Shown here: one piece after another, positions 7,912-16,691 of the stretch
How positions within the stretch are numbered: position 1 is the first letter of the stretch
How the letters are laid out: each line of letters begins with the position of its first letter
NCBI GenBank assembly: GCA_951828235.1
Contig: OX639965.1
Span: forward strand, 1,261,191 to 1,325,190
DNA length: 64,000 nucleotides
Reading direction: 5' to 3'
Origin: an uncultured Gammaproteobacteria bacterium
Lineage (GTDB): Bacteria; Pseudomonadota; Gammaproteobacteria; Steroidobacterales; Foliamicaceae
The notes under the pieces: generated by a model
What the model was told of the DNA's origin: nothing
Seen by the model: only the letters and a program-made list of their open reading frames with translations
Database searches by the model: none
Made by a program: the position numbers and the translations under genes

Positions 7912-8967
7912 CTACCAGTAATGCGTCCAGCGCGATCGCGCCACGAACTGCTTGTAGGCATCGAGGCGGCTTTGCGGGGGCGATTCGGCGTAGCCGTTCG
8001 GGTCGTAGCGTTCGCGGTACTGGTCCAGCACCGGCCGGTACAGCGCCATGTGCAGGTCGGGGATCCGGTGCTTGCGCCGGAATTCGGCGATCGGGATGGT
8101 GGCGGAGCGCTGCGTTTCGAACACGCTGGCCTTTGCCAACTCCACGCCCCGCGGGCCGAAGATCGCCGACCGCCCGGGACCGCCGTAGGCCGTGTCTTCC
8201 AGAAAGCCCGGATTGCGATCGTGCGTCGATACGGAGTTGTTGCAGATCAGCGTATACAGGCTGTTGTGGTACGAAGTCAGCCGCATGTCCTCGTACTCGA
8301 ACCCGCCCGTGGCCACCCGGCAGATGATTTCCGCGCCCTTGAACGCCATGCAGCGGAAAAGCTCGGGCTCGAACTGCACCGCCGAAAGCGCGATGTTGCC
8401 GATGCCGGTGCGGGCGACGGGTATTACGGCGTCCTGCCCGTACATTTCCACGAATTGGTCCAGCACGTCGTAAACGGCGGTGGTGTATTGCTCGCCGCCG
8501 GGAAACATTCCGCGCACGTTGCGCTGCTTCCAGTGGCGCGCCGCCAGCTCGCCGTCGGGGCCGATCATGATCATCAGGTGCAGGATGTGGCCCGGCCAGT
8601 CGGCGTCCTTCGCGTAGGTGCCGAACGCCACGTAGCAGCCGTACTGTCTGGCCTTCTCCGCGACCGCTTCGGTCTCCGGACCGGGGACCTCTATCGCCAG
8701 CCGGTGGTGCTGTTCGCGCGTCCACAGGCTGAAGCCGGTGATCGGAAACTCGTGGAACAGCAGCAGATCGCTGCGGCCGCCATAGCCTTGCGCGGCGTCC
8801 ATGCACTCCAGCATGTACTTCAGATTGGCTTTGAGATCGGGCTCGGGGTTCTCGCCGTTGACCGCCCGGACCCTTGTTTGCACCACGGACACGGTGATCG
8901 TGTCCTTGACCAGATCGGCAACGGGATAGGTGCCGTCGTCGCGCACCATCGGCGTTTCTTCGTTCAT
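7912..8967 (-). CDS. nitrilase-superfamily protein lacking the catalytic cysteine
   Basis: 351 aa with the carbon-nitrogen hydrolase fold. The catalytic Glu is visible in FHEFPITGFSLW, and the Lys probably in HWKQRNVRGMFPGG, matching aliphatic amidase/formamidase layout. At the nucleophile position, where amidases read an IICDDGNYPE-type motif, this protein reads IALSAVQFEPE around residues 193-203, so Ala196/Val197 stand in place of Cys. I checked this codon by codon. The following FRCMAFKGAEIICR matches the amidase family, so the alignment is secure. It may be a pseudoenzyme, a binding protein or a diverged enzyme. Upstream of and probably co-transcribed with the MBL hydrolase; divergent from moaD. 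Confidence 0.75.
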   Translation of the reverse strand: MNEETPMVRDDGTYPVADLVKDTITVSVVQTRVRAVNGENPEPDLKANLKYMLECMDAAQGYGGRSDLLLFHEFPITGFSLWTREQHHRLAIEVPGPETEAVAEKARQYGCYVAFGTYAKDADWPGHILHLMIMIGPDGELAARHWKQRNVRGMFPGGEQYTTAVYDVLDQFVEMYGQDAVIPVARTGIGNIALSAVQFEPELFRCMAFKGAEIICRVATGGFEYEDMRLTSYHNSLYTLICNNSVSTHDRNPGFLEDTAYGGPGRSAIFGPRGVELAKASVFETQRSATIPIAEFRRKHRIPDLHMALYRPVLDQYRERYDPNGYAESPPQSRLDAYKQFVARSRWTHYW

Positions 8968-9035
8968 GCCGCTAATGTAGCATTACGCGATGAATTTCTT
9001 GCCGAAATGCAACGTACTCGCGGGACAGCACACTG

Positions 9036-9272
9036 ATGCGCGTTCGCGTTGACTATTTCGCCATGCTGCGCGAGTGCGCCGGACGGGAGCAGGAAACCCT
9101 GGAGACCGCCGCGGCCACGCCGCAGGAGCTCTACCGCGAGTTGGCCGGGCAGCGTGACCTTCCGGCGCAGACCGGGCTCAAGGTTGCCGTAAACGATGAG
9201 TTCCGGACATGGGACTTCCAGCTTTCCGACGGAGACCGGGTGGTTTTCATTCCGCCCGTGGCCGGCGGGTGA
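9036..9272 (+). CDS. moaD: molybdopterin synthase sulfur carrier subunit
   Basis: 78 aa ubiquitin-like protein with the diagnostic C-terminal Gly-Gly (FIPPVAGG) that is thiocarboxylated and carries sulfur into molybdopterin. Length is normal. The stop TGA overlaps the GTG start of moaE by 4 nt, so the two synthase subunits are translationally coupled. Upstream is a 68-nt spacer shared with the divergent nitrilase-like gene. Confidence 0.93.
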   Translation: MRVRVDYFAMLRECAGREQETLETAAATPQELYRELAGQRDLPAQTGLKVAVNDEFRTWDFQLSDGDRVVFIPPVAGG

Positions 9273-9700
9273 GCGATTTCTGCATCAGCCGGAGCGAAAT
9301 CGTGCCGGCGGAAGAGATCGCAGCGCTGGAGGACGCGGCTTCGGGCGCCGTGGTGTCCTTTTGCGGCCGGGTGCGCAACCATAACGAAGGACGTGCGGTG
9401 ACGCGGCTGGAGTACGAGTGCTACGAGGAACTTGCGGTCAGCGAGGGCGAGCGGGTGCTCGGCGAGGCGCGGGAGAGATTCGGCGTCGGTAAGGTGCGCT
9501 GCGTGCATCGCACCGGAGACCTCGCCATCGGCGAACCGGCGGTATGGGTCGGCGTTGCCGCCGGGCACCGCGAAGAAGCCTTCGCCGCCGCCCGCTTCGT
9601 CATCGACGAGATCAAGAAGCGCGTGCCGATCTGGAAGCGCGAGCATTACCCTGAAGGCCCGGCTGAGTGGATCAACGCCGCGCCGCCGGAGGACGCATGA
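9269..9700 (+). CDS. moaE: molybdopterin synthase catalytic subunit
   Basis: 143 aa. Converts precursor Z (cPMP) to molybdopterin together with MoaD. Family segments are CGRVRNHNEGR, HRTGDLAIGEPAV and the catalytic-Lys region ARFVIDEIKKRVPIWKREHY. The GTG at 9269 is chosen because it overlaps moaD by 4 nt and gives the family length. A longer in-frame opening from 9209 would run into moaD and is not credible. moaA, moaB, moaC and moeA are not in the window. Confidence 0.94.
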   Translation: MSDFCISRSEIVPAEEIAALEDAASGAVVSFCGRVRNHNEGRAVTRLEYECYEELAVSEGERVLGEARERFGVGKVRCVHRTGDLAIGEPAVWVGVAAGHREEAFAAARFVIDEIKKRVPIWKREHYPEGPAEWINAAPPEDA

Positions 9701-10572
9701 CGGGTCGGCGGTCCTGGCTGTTCGTACCGGGCGACAGTAAGCGCAAGCTCGCCAAGGGCCCGTCAACCGGCGCGGACATCCTGATCCTCGACGTGGAGGA
9801 CTCGGTGAGTCCGGCCCGCAAGCCGGTTGCCCGGAAGATGATCGCTGAATATCTCGGCTCGGCCGCTCGCGACGGCGCTCCGTTGTGGGTGCGCATCAAC
9901 GGACTGCATACGCCGTACTGGCGCGAGGACGTGCAGGCGGCAATGGCGGGCCGCGCCGACGGCATTGTGCTGCCCAAGCCGCGTTCTCCGGCCGATGTTT
10001 TTGCCGTAGCGGAGTTGATGGACCAGTTCGAGGGCTCGGAGCGCGGGGAGCCTGCAAAGATCCTCGCGCTCGCCGGCGAAACCGCGCGCGGCCTGATGTC
10101 GCTGCACGAATACCGTCGCGGGCTTCCCCGGCTGACCGCCCTGAGCTGGGGCTCGGAAGACCTGGGGACCGACGTCGGCGCCCTGCGCCGGCGCCGTGAA
10201 GACGGCAGCCTGTTGCCGCTGTACGAAATCGCCCGCGCGCTGAGCCTGGCGGCGGCTACCGTGGCCGAGGTGGATGCGATCGAAGCGGTATATGCCGACT
10301 TCCGCAACCTGGACGGCTTCCGGCAATTTGCGCAGGAAGCGCTCGAAATGGGTTATGTGGGCGGCGCGGCGATTCACCCGGCGCAGGTGGAGATCCTCAA
10401 CGAGGTGTTCGCGCCCAGCGAGGAGCAACTGGCCGAGGCGCGCGAGATCGTTGACGCGTTCGAGCGTTCCGGGGAGACCGGCGTTATGTCGATCCGCGGG
10501 AAGATGGTGGACCAGCCGCACCTGGCGCAGGCCCGCAAGCTCTTGCGCCGCTTTGGTTCAGTTACGGAGTAA
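9697..10572 (+). CDS. CitE-like CoA-ester lyase (HpcH/HpaI aldolase family)
   Basis: 291 aa TIM-barrel protein of the citrate lyase beta-chain family: SWLFVPGDSKRKLAKG at the N-terminus, ILDVEDSV, LPKPRS, LALAGETARGLMSL, LSWGSEDLGTDVGAL and GYVGGAAIHPAQVEILNEVF. Members cleave or hydrolyse CoA esters such as malyl-, citramalyl- or citryl-CoA. No citrate lyase alpha or gamma gene is nearby, so a stand-alone malyl/citramalyl-CoA lyase or thioesterase role is likelier. Its ATG overlaps the moaE stop by 4 nt, an unusual operon partner for molybdopterin synthase. Confidence 0.83.
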   Translation: MTGRRSWLFVPGDSKRKLAKGPSTGADILILDVEDSVSPARKPVARKMIAEYLGSAARDGAPLWVRINGLHTPYWREDVQAAMAGRADGIVLPKPRSPADVFAVAELMDQFEGSERGEPAKILALAGETARGLMSLHEYRRGLPRLTALSWGSEDLGTDVGALRRRREDGSLLPLYEIARALSLAAATVAEVDAIEAVYADFRNLDGFRQFAQEALEMGYVGGAAIHPAQVEILNEVFAPSEEQLAEAREIVDAFERSGETGVMSIRGKMVDQPHLAQARKLLRRFGSVTE

Positions 10573-10595
10573 TTTGCCGGCGCGGGCGGGCGGGT

Positions 10596-11268
10596 TCAGC
10601 GTTCCGAGAGTTCGCGCTGCACCAGTTCGTCGACGATGTCCAGAAGCCCCGGCATGTCGCTGTCCGGAGTCACGCGCACCACGTACTTGCCGTTCACCAC
10701 GAACGCCGGCACCGCCAGAATGCGGTATCGCCGCATCAGGTCCTTGATTCTAGTGAGGTTCGATTGCACCCCGAACGAACGGAACGCGTCGCGGTACTCC
10801 TCGGCTCCAATTCCGTAGCGCTTCGCGAAACCCTCTTGGTCCGACAGGGTAAGCAGAAGACGCTGTTCCGTGTGGTAAGCGCGGAAGACTTCCCGGTGCG
10901 CGGCTTCGAGTTCACCGAGTGCATCGAGAGTTAAAAAAAGACGCGCATGCGCATCCATAAATTCATTCCAAACCGCCGGAATGTGAATGAAGTTCACTTC
11001 GTCGGGTTGTCTCTTCTTCCACTCCTCCACGTAGGCGTCCATGCGGTAGCAGAAGACGCAGCCGTACCAGAAGAACTCGGCCACCTCGATCTTGTCCGGC
11101 GGGCTTGACGTGCCCTGCACCGGCACCAGGCGGTCGTAATGCACGCCCTCCCGATACTTCCAGTCGGTCGTGTCCTGGGCCTGCGAAATGGGTGCAGCTG
11201 CGACGAGGAGGGCCGCGAGCAGCAGATTGCGATATCGGAATTTCATCTTTTGCGGAATTTTTTGCATA
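10596..11268 (-). CDS. dsbA: periplasmic thiol:disulfide interchange protein DsbA, CVFC active site
   Basis: About 223 aa, with a signal peptide (MKFRYRNLLLAALLVAAAP) and a thioredoxin fold. The active site reads CVFC (in FFWYGCVFCY), not the CPHC of enteric DsbA. The cis-Pro loop AVPAFVVNGKY is present. DsbA oxidises Cys pairs in exported proteins. I prefer the start at 11268 (MQKIPQ...), which has GAGGTGGG just upstream; a longer form begins at 11297. Transcribed divergently from engB and close to polA, echoing the enterobacterial dsbA/polA/engB neighbourhood. Confidence 0.9.
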
Positions 11269-11314
11269 GTGTACCCACCTCTGCCCGGAACGGCCATCGC
11301 CGCCGCGATTATCC

Positions 11315-11890
11315 ATGCTGCAAGCCACCTTTCTGAAATCAGCGGCGTCCTGGAAGCAGTATCCCGAGGATGCAGGCGTCGAGGTGGCGTTCGCGGGGCG
11401 CTCCAATTCCGGCAAATCCAGCTCGATTAACGCCATTCTCAACCGGCGGGGCCTCGCCCGTTCCAGCAAGACGCCGGGACGCACCCAGATGCTGCAGTTT
11501 TTCTCGGTGGGCGAGCAGCGGCGGATCGTGGACCTGCCCGGCTACGGCTACGCCGCCGCGCCGCTGCGCGTTCGCAGGCAGTGGGAAGGCATGATGGGCG
11601 ATTACTTCCGGCGCCGCGGGACGCTGCGCGGCGTCTTCATCGTGGTCGACGCGCGCCGCGGAGTGGGCGAGCTCGACCTTCGCATGCTGGATGTCTGCGC
11701 GGGGGCCGATGCGCCCGTGCATCTGCTGATGAACAAGTGCGACCGGCTCAAGCGCGGCGCCCTCATTCACACCTTGCGGCAGGCGGAGCGGCTGCTCGGC
11801 GGGAACGGCACGGTCCAGGAGTTCTCCGCGTTGCGGGCCGTGGGCGTGGAAGAAGCCCGCGCCGTGCTCGTAGCCTGGCTGGATGCATGA
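11315..11890 (+). CDS. engB: ribosome biogenesis GTPase EngB (YihA/YsxC)
   Basis: 191 aa TRAFAC GTPase: P-loop GRSNSGKSS, switch I region SKTPGRTQ, G3 DLPGYGYA, G4 NKCD and G5-like SAL. It assists large-subunit assembly. ATG 11315 gives the usual N-terminus just before the P-loop. The SDR gene that follows overlaps its last codons. Confidence 0.95.
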   Translation: MLQATFLKSAASWKQYPEDAGVEVAFAGRSNSGKSSSINAILNRRGLARSSKTPGRTQMLQFFSVGEQRRIVDLPGYGYAAAPLRVRRQWEGMMGDYFRRRGTLRGVFIVVDARRGVGELDLRMLDVCAGADAPVHLLMNKCDRLKRGALIHTLRQAERLLGGNGTVQEFSALRAVGVEEARAVLVAWLDA

Positions 11891-12968
11891 GGACTTCTGT
11901 CCAAGCAGCCGGAACATGAAAGCAGACGAACGCGGCGGCGACAACAGGCACATCCGGCACGCGCTGACCGCGGCGGTGCGGGGCCGCGTTTCCAAACGGG
12001 CGGGTTTGCGCCCGGTGCCGGAAGACTTGCGGATCGACGGCAAGGTCTGCCTGGTCACCGGGGCCAACAGCGGGCTGGGCAAGTCGGTGGCCGTCGACCT
12101 GGCCGGAAGGGGCGCCCGTGTGCTGATGGCCTGCCGCAGCGGCCATCCGCAGGCGGGCGAGGACGTCAGGCGCCTGTCCGGTTCCGCGCAGGTGGAAATG
12201 CTCAAGGTAGACCTTGCCGACCTGGATTCCGTTGCGCGGCTTTGCGACGAGCTGAAGAGCAGGGCGCCGCGGATCGATATCGCCGTTCTGAACGCGGGGC
12301 TCATACTGCGAAGGGCGCGCCGCACTCCGCAGGGCTTTGAGGTGATGTTCGCCGTTCATTTCCTGGCCAACCGGTTGTTGGTCGATCGGCTGCTGGCCGA
12401 GGGCCTGATAGTGCCGTCCGCTCAGGTGAAAGAGACGCCACGAATCGTGCTCGTCGCTTCCGAGGCGCACCGTTCCGCCGGGCCGATCGACTTCAACCGG
12501 TTCGGCGCATTTGTCGACTACGGGCTGCGGGACGCCATGAAGCACTACGGCATGAGCAAGCTGCACCTGTGCACCTACGCGCAGGAATTGAGCCGCCGGC
12601 TCAACCCGTCAGGCGAAGTCCGCGTCGCGGTCCACTCGCTCTGCCCCGGCCCGGTCGCCACGGGCATTGCGCGGGAGGCGCCGGCCTTCCTGCAACCCTT
12701 GATTCACCCGCTTATGAGCCTGCTTTTCCTGAGCCCGGAAATCGCCGCCAGACCCGTGCTCTACCTGTGCTGCGCCGAGGAGATGGGCCGGCGCAGCGGC
12801 GCGTACCTGCACGTCATGCGCGAAAAGCGCCCGTCCCCGCTGGCCAGGGACGAAAACGCCGGCGCGCGCCTCTGGGCGGCGAGCGAAGCGCTGCTTGAGC
12901 GGCGCTCGCTCGGTTCCGGCGTTAGTGGGCCGCGTCCCAGTTCGGGCCCTGGCCGAGGTCCACTTTGA
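11883..12968 (+). CDS. short-chain dehydrogenase/reductase (retinol dehydrogenase-like)
   Basis: Up to 361 aa. A Rossmann NAD(P) site (VTGANSGLG) follows a 40-residue leader. NAG is visible in VLNAGLI and the catalytic YxxxK in YGMSKLH, preceded by VASEAHRS. The layout resembles the RDH/WWOX-like branch of SDRs. ATG 11883 overlaps engB by 8 nt; ATG 11916 is an equally possible start. The last 47 nt overlap the 3' end of polA on the other strand, and the C-terminal tail (Gly/Pro/Arg-rich) looks like run-on. Substrate unknown. Confidence 0.8.
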   Translation: MHEDFCPSSRNMKADERGGDNRHIRHALTAAVRGRVSKRAGLRPVPEDLRIDGKVCLVTGANSGLGKSVAVDLAGRGARVLMACRSGHPQAGEDVRRLSGSAQVEMLKVDLADLDSVARLCDELKSRAPRIDIAVLNAGLILRRARRTPQGFEVMFAVHFLANRLLVDRLLAEGLIVPSAQVKETPRIVLVASEAHRSAGPIDFNRFGAFVDYGLRDAMKHYGMSKLHLCTYAQELSRRLNPSGEVRVAVHSLCPGPVATGIAREAPAFLQPLIHPLMSLLFLSPEIAARPVLYLCCAEEMGRRSGAYLHVMREKRPSPLARDENAGARLWAASEALLERRSLGSGVSGPRPSSGPGRGPL

Positions 12969-15600
12969 GCGGGACCTCGAGAGACGCCGCTCCCGCCATC
13001 ATCCGCGTGACTTCCGCGGCCAGATCGCCGGCAAAGTCCTGCTCGCACTCGAACACCAGCTCGTCGTGGACCTGCATGATCAGCCTGGCCTTGTCCTGCC
13101 GCGGCTCCAGCCACTCGTCGATTACGATCATGGCGCGCTTGATGATGTCGGCCGCGGTTCCCTGCATCGGGGCGTTGATCGCGCTTCGTTCGGCGTAGCT
13201 GCGCCGGCGAAAGTCCCGCACGCGGATGTCGGGCAGGTACAGGCGCCGTCCGAACAGCGTCTCCACCCAGCCCTGTTCGTGGGCCTGCTCTCGCGTCCGC
13301 TCCATGTACTGCTGCACGCCGGGGTAGCGGGCAAAGTAATGATTGACGTATTCCTGCGCCTCGCCGCGGCTTACGCCGAGCTGCCGGGCCAGACCGAACG
13401 GCGACATGCCGTAGATGAGACCGAAATTGATTGCCTTGGCGGCCCGGCGCTGATCGGCGCTGACCGAATCGGGCGGCGTGCCGAACACTTCGGCGGCGGT
13501 GGCCCGGTGCACATCCATGTCTTCCGAAAAGGCCTTGCGCAGACCCTCGTCTCCGGAAAGCTGGGCCATGATGCGCAGTTCGATCTGCGAATAGTCGGCG
13601 GAAATCAGCACCCGCCCCTCGGACGCCACGAAAGCCTGTCGGATCCGCCGTCCCTCCCCGGTGCGCGCCGGAATGTTCTGCAGGTTGGGATTGATGGACG
13701 ACAGCCTGCCGGTGGCGGCCACGGCCTGCTGGTACGAGGTATGCACTCGCCCGGTGTTCGGATCGATGCATCCTGGAAGTGCGTCGGTGTAGCCGGACTT
13801 GAGCTTGGCCAGGTTGCGGAACTGCAGGACCGTTTCCGGCAAGGGATGCACGGCGGCCAGTTCGTGCAGCACCGACTCCGAGGTGGACGGCTGACCGGTC
13901 GAGGTGCGGCGCACAGGTTCAAGTCCCAGCCGGTTGAACAGCACGTCGCCGAGCTGCTTCGGCGATCCAAGGTTGAATTCCCTGCCCGCCTGCTCGAACG
14001 CCTGCTGCTGCAATTGCTGCAACTGTTCGGCCAGTTCCTGCGAGTGTTCCGCCAGCACTTGGGCATCCACCAGCACCCCGGAGCGCTCCATTCGGGCCAA
14101 TACCGGCGACAGCGGCATCTCCATGCCGCTCAGGACGTCGTCGAGGACCGGCGTCTCCTTCAGTTTCTCCGTCAGGATTTCGTGCAGCCTTAGCGCGTAG
14201 TCCGCCTTCTGAGCCGCGTAAGGGGTGACCTGTTCAAGAGGCGCCTGCGCCGGTGACAGCCGGCCGCGGCCTTTTCCGAACACGTCTTCACCGGGAATGC
14301 AGTCGAGCTCCAGGTAGTGCTTTACGGCCTTGTCAAAATCGTGGCTTGTCGCAGTCGAGTTGAGCACGTACGAATCCAGCATCGTGTCGCCGGCCCCGCC
14401 TGCCAGTTCGATGCCGTGGTTCGCCAGCGCGTGGCTCAGGAACTTGAGGTTGTGCCCGACCTTCTTTGCAGCCGCGTCCTCCAGCCAGTCCTTCAGCGCC
14501 GCGAGCAGTTCCCGCCCGTCGGAACGCTCCACGGCCTCTTCGGCGAGGTCGCGCGGCGCCAACGGAACATAGGCGCCTTCGCCCTTGCCCGCGGAAACGG
14601 CCAGCCCGGCCAGACGCAGTTCCATCGGGTTCTCGCCGGACGCTTCCGCGCTCACGCCCGCTGCGGGAGCGGCCCTCAGCAGCGCGAGGCATTCCTCAAG
14701 CTGCTCGGAGTTCAGTATGGTCTTGTACTCGGCCGGTTGCGGCGCGGCCGGAGCCGACTGACGGAGGCTGCGGAGAAAGCTGTTGAGTTCGAACGTCGCG
14801 CACAGCGGCTCAAGCGCGTCCATGTCCGGCGGCTTGAGCGTGAGTTCCTGCGGCGCGACGTCCAGCGGAACATCCTTGCGTATGGTCGCCAGTTCAAGCG
14901 AAAGGTCGACATCGCCGAAGCTGGCCCGCAGGGTCTCTCCGGCCTTGCCGGGAATGTCGCCGGCGTTTTCCTTGACGCCGTCAAGGCTCCCGTAGGCCTG
15001 CAGCCACTTGGCGGCGGTCTTCGGCCCCACGCCGCGCACCCCGGGGATGTTGTCCGAGGAATCGCCGGCCAGGGCGAGGTAGTCGCGGATCCGCTCGGGC
15101 GGGACACCGAACTTCTCCTCCACCCCGGCGCTGTCCATGACCCGGTTGTTGTTCCAGTTGACCAGCCGGACATGCGGTCCGACGAGCTGCGCGAAGTCCT
15201 TGTCGGTCGTGGAGATCAGCGTATCCAGGCCTTCTTCCTGGGCCTGGGCGGCAAGGGTCCCGATCACGTCGTCGGCCTCCACACCGCCGACCCTCAGCAG
15301 CGGCACACCCATTGCCTCGACCACATTCACCACCGGCTCGATCTGCTCGCGCAGGTCTTCGGGCATCACGTCGCGATTGGCCTTGTATTCCGGGTAAATC
15401 TCGTCACGGAAGGTGGGTCCGGGCGCATCCATGACGAATGCCAGGAGGTCCGGGGGTTCCTCGCGGAGCAGCCGCTGGATCATGCTCACCACGCCGTGGA
15501 GCGCGCCGGTGGGCCGGCCGTCGGCGGTGGTGAACGCCGGGAGAGCGTAGTAGGCGCGAAACAGGTAGGCGGTTCCGTCCACCAGCAGAAGGCGGTTCAT
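12922..15600 (-). CDS. polA: DNA polymerase I with degenerate 3'-5' exonuclease site
   Basis: 892 aa. Domain order: 5' nuclease (LLVDGTAYLFRAYYALP, VEADDVIGTLA, TTDKDFAQLV, GVRGVGPKTAA), 3'-5' exonuclease-like, then polymerase with motif A DYSQIELR, motif B RRAAKAINFGLIYG and motif C VHDELVF, all intact. In the exonuclease domain the metal ligands of E. coli PolA are replaced: Asp355 by Ser317 (SAE instead of DTE), Asp424 by Leu388, Asp501 by Lys465; only Glu357 remains (E319). The enzyme should therefore do nick translation and Okazaki fragment maturation without proofreading. Its start overlaps the LptM-like gene by 4 nt. Confidence 0.96.
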   Translation of the reverse strand: MNRLLLVDGTAYLFRAYYALPAFTTADGRPTGALHGVVSMIQRLLREEPPDLLAFVMDAPGPTFRDEIYPEYKANRDVMPEDLREQIEPVVNVVEAMGVPLLRVGGVEADDVIGTLAAQAQEEGLDTLISTTDKDFAQLVGPHVRLVNWNNNRVMDSAGVEEKFGVPPERIRDYLALAGDSSDNIPGVRGVGPKTAAKWLQAYGSLDGVKENAGDIPGKAGETLRASFGDVDLSLELATIRKDVPLDVAPQELTLKPPDMDALEPLCATFELNSFLRSLRQSAPAAPQPAEYKTILNSEQLEECLALLRAAPAAGVSAEASGENPMELRLAGLAVSAGKGEGAYVPLAPRDLAEEAVERSDGRELLAALKDWLEDAAAKKVGHNLKFLSHALANHGIELAGGAGDTMLDSYVLNSTATSHDFDKAVKHYLELDCIPGEDVFGKGRGRLSPAQAPLEQVTPYAAQKADYALRLHEILTEKLKETPVLDDVLSGMEMPLSPVLARMERSGVLVDAQVLAEHSQELAEQLQQLQQQAFEQAGREFNLGSPKQLGDVLFNRLGLEPVRRTSTGQPSTSESVLHELAAVHPLPETVLQFRNLAKLKSGYTDALPGCIDPNTGRVHTSYQQAVAATGRLSSINPNLQNIPARTGEGRRIRQAFVASEGRVLISADYSQIELRIMAQLSGDEGLRKAFSEDMDVHRATAAEVFGTPPDSVSADQRRAAKAINFGLIYGMSPFGLARQLGVSRGEAQEYVNHYFARYPGVQQYMERTREQAHEQGWVETLFGRRLYLPDIRVRDFRRRSYAERSAINAPMQGTAADIIKRAMIVIDEWLEPRQDKARLIMQVHDELVFECEQDFAGDLAAEVTRMMAGAASLEVPLKVDLGQGPNWDAAH

Positions 15601-15869
15601 GGCGAGTCGGGGGCCGGAGGCCCGGGAGCGGGGGCGTCCCCGCTTTCTTCCAACGCAGTGCGCTCGCTACCCTCTGCGCCGTTCTCCGGCACAGTCTCCT
15701 CCACGGGCGGCGGGCCTTCTTCCGGCAGGTAGAGCGCACCACTGAATCCGCAGGAGCAGAGCGCCAGCGCCAGCAACAGTGCGCCTGCCGCCCGGAAACG
15801 TGGGGACGCGGGAATTCCGGGAGGAGATGCGGTGCCGATGGACGAGAGTGTGCGGAGATGCGCCAACAC
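15597..15869 (-). CDS. LptM-like small lipoprotein
   Basis: 90 aa. A hydrophobic segment ends in a lipobox (LALCSC), followed by GFSGALYLPEE, which matches the CGxxGPLYxP signature of LptM (YifL), a lipoprotein that helps assemble the LptD/LptE outer-membrane translocon. The tail is Pro/Glu-rich and disordered. The N-terminal 27 residues before the hydrophobic part are longer than normal, so the true start may be internal. LptM is usually next to lysA/dapF; here it overlaps polA by 4 nt. Confidence 0.6.
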   Translation of the reverse strand: MLAHLRTLSSIGTASPPGIPASPRFRAAGALLLALALCSCGFSGALYLPEEGPPPVEETVPENGAEGSERTALEESGDAPAPGPPAPDSP

Positions 15870-15921
15870 GCCGGCAAGTGTACCCTTACGGCACTGACCT
15901 GCCTGAGGCTGACCCGGCTTC

Positions 15922-16674
15922 GTGAGCGAGAAACTTGAGATCGTCGCCTACCCGCTGATTGAGCGGCCGATGAAACTGCGCCGCGCCGCGCGCGCCAGGG
16001 AATGGATGGACCGCACGGTCGATCATTTCGCCAACCGCTGCCTGCCGCTTCTGATCGCCAACCAGACCGGCTGGGACGTGCTCAGTCCGGTCGAATTCAA
16101 GGCGCGCTGGAACGGCAAGCCGGCCAAGGAGGGCGTCGAGATACGCTTTCCCGGAGAGAAATCCGAGCTGGTCAGCGCTCATTTCGGAAGCGGCGTGCTG
16201 ACCTTTACCCTCGGTTACCTGTTTCGCACCAGCAAGGGCCACAACCTGTGGTGCAAGGGCCTGGCCAATACCGCCAAGGACGCGATCGCGCCGCTGGAGG
16301 GCATTATCGAGACCGATTGGGCGCCCTTTACCTTCACGATGAACTGGCGCTTCACCCGCAAGCGCACCTGGGTGACCTTCGAGAAGGACGAACCGGTGTG
16401 CCGGCTGGTCCCGATTCCAAGGCAATACGCGGAAGCGTTCGACGCTGTGATACGTCCGCTGTCGGACGAACCGGAACTGGCCAAAGAGCACATTCAATGG
16501 AGCCGGTCGCGCGGCAATTTCAACAAGGAGCTGGACGTGGACCGATTCCGCCGCCCGGCCGAGAAGTGGCAGGGCCACTATATGCGCGGCACGCACCTTG
16601 ACGGCCGCCGGTTCAGCGATCACCGGATCAAGGTATTGATGTCCGATTTCCGCGAGCCGGGCGGTGACGACTGA
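15922..16674 (+). CDS. DUF6065 family protein
   Basis: 250 aa, cytoplasmic, GTG start at 15922. Recognisable DUF6065 features are a WMD segment, RCLPLLIANQTGWDVLSP, HFGSGVLTFTLGYLFRT, IAPLEGIIETDWAPFTFTMN and WRFTRKRTWVTFEKDEPVC. No catalytic motif can be named; the function of the family is not known to me. The gene is 17 nt upstream of a TRAP solute-binding protein gene and may be co-transcribed with it. Confidence 0.7.
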   Translation: MSEKLEIVAYPLIERPMKLRRAARAREWMDRTVDHFANRCLPLLIANQTGWDVLSPVEFKARWNGKPAKEGVEIRFPGEKSELVSAHFGSGVLTFTLGYLFRTSKGHNLWCKGLANTAKDAIAPLEGIIETDWAPFTFTMNWRFTRKRTWVTFEKDEPVCRLVPIPRQYAEAFDAVIRPLSDEPELAKEHIQWSRSRGNFNKELDVDRFRRPAEKWQGHYMRGTHLDGRRFSDHRIKVLMSDFREPGGDD

Positions 16675-16691
16675 CTAATCAGGGGAAAGAT

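Noticed and set aside
7213..9036. 607-codon open frame on the plus strand
   Set aside because: It lies entirely opposite the MBL and nitrilase-like genes, both of which have clear family motifs; it is an antisense shadow caused by high GC.
14317..15732. 471-codon open frame on the plus strand
   Set aside because: Antisense to polA; no domain.
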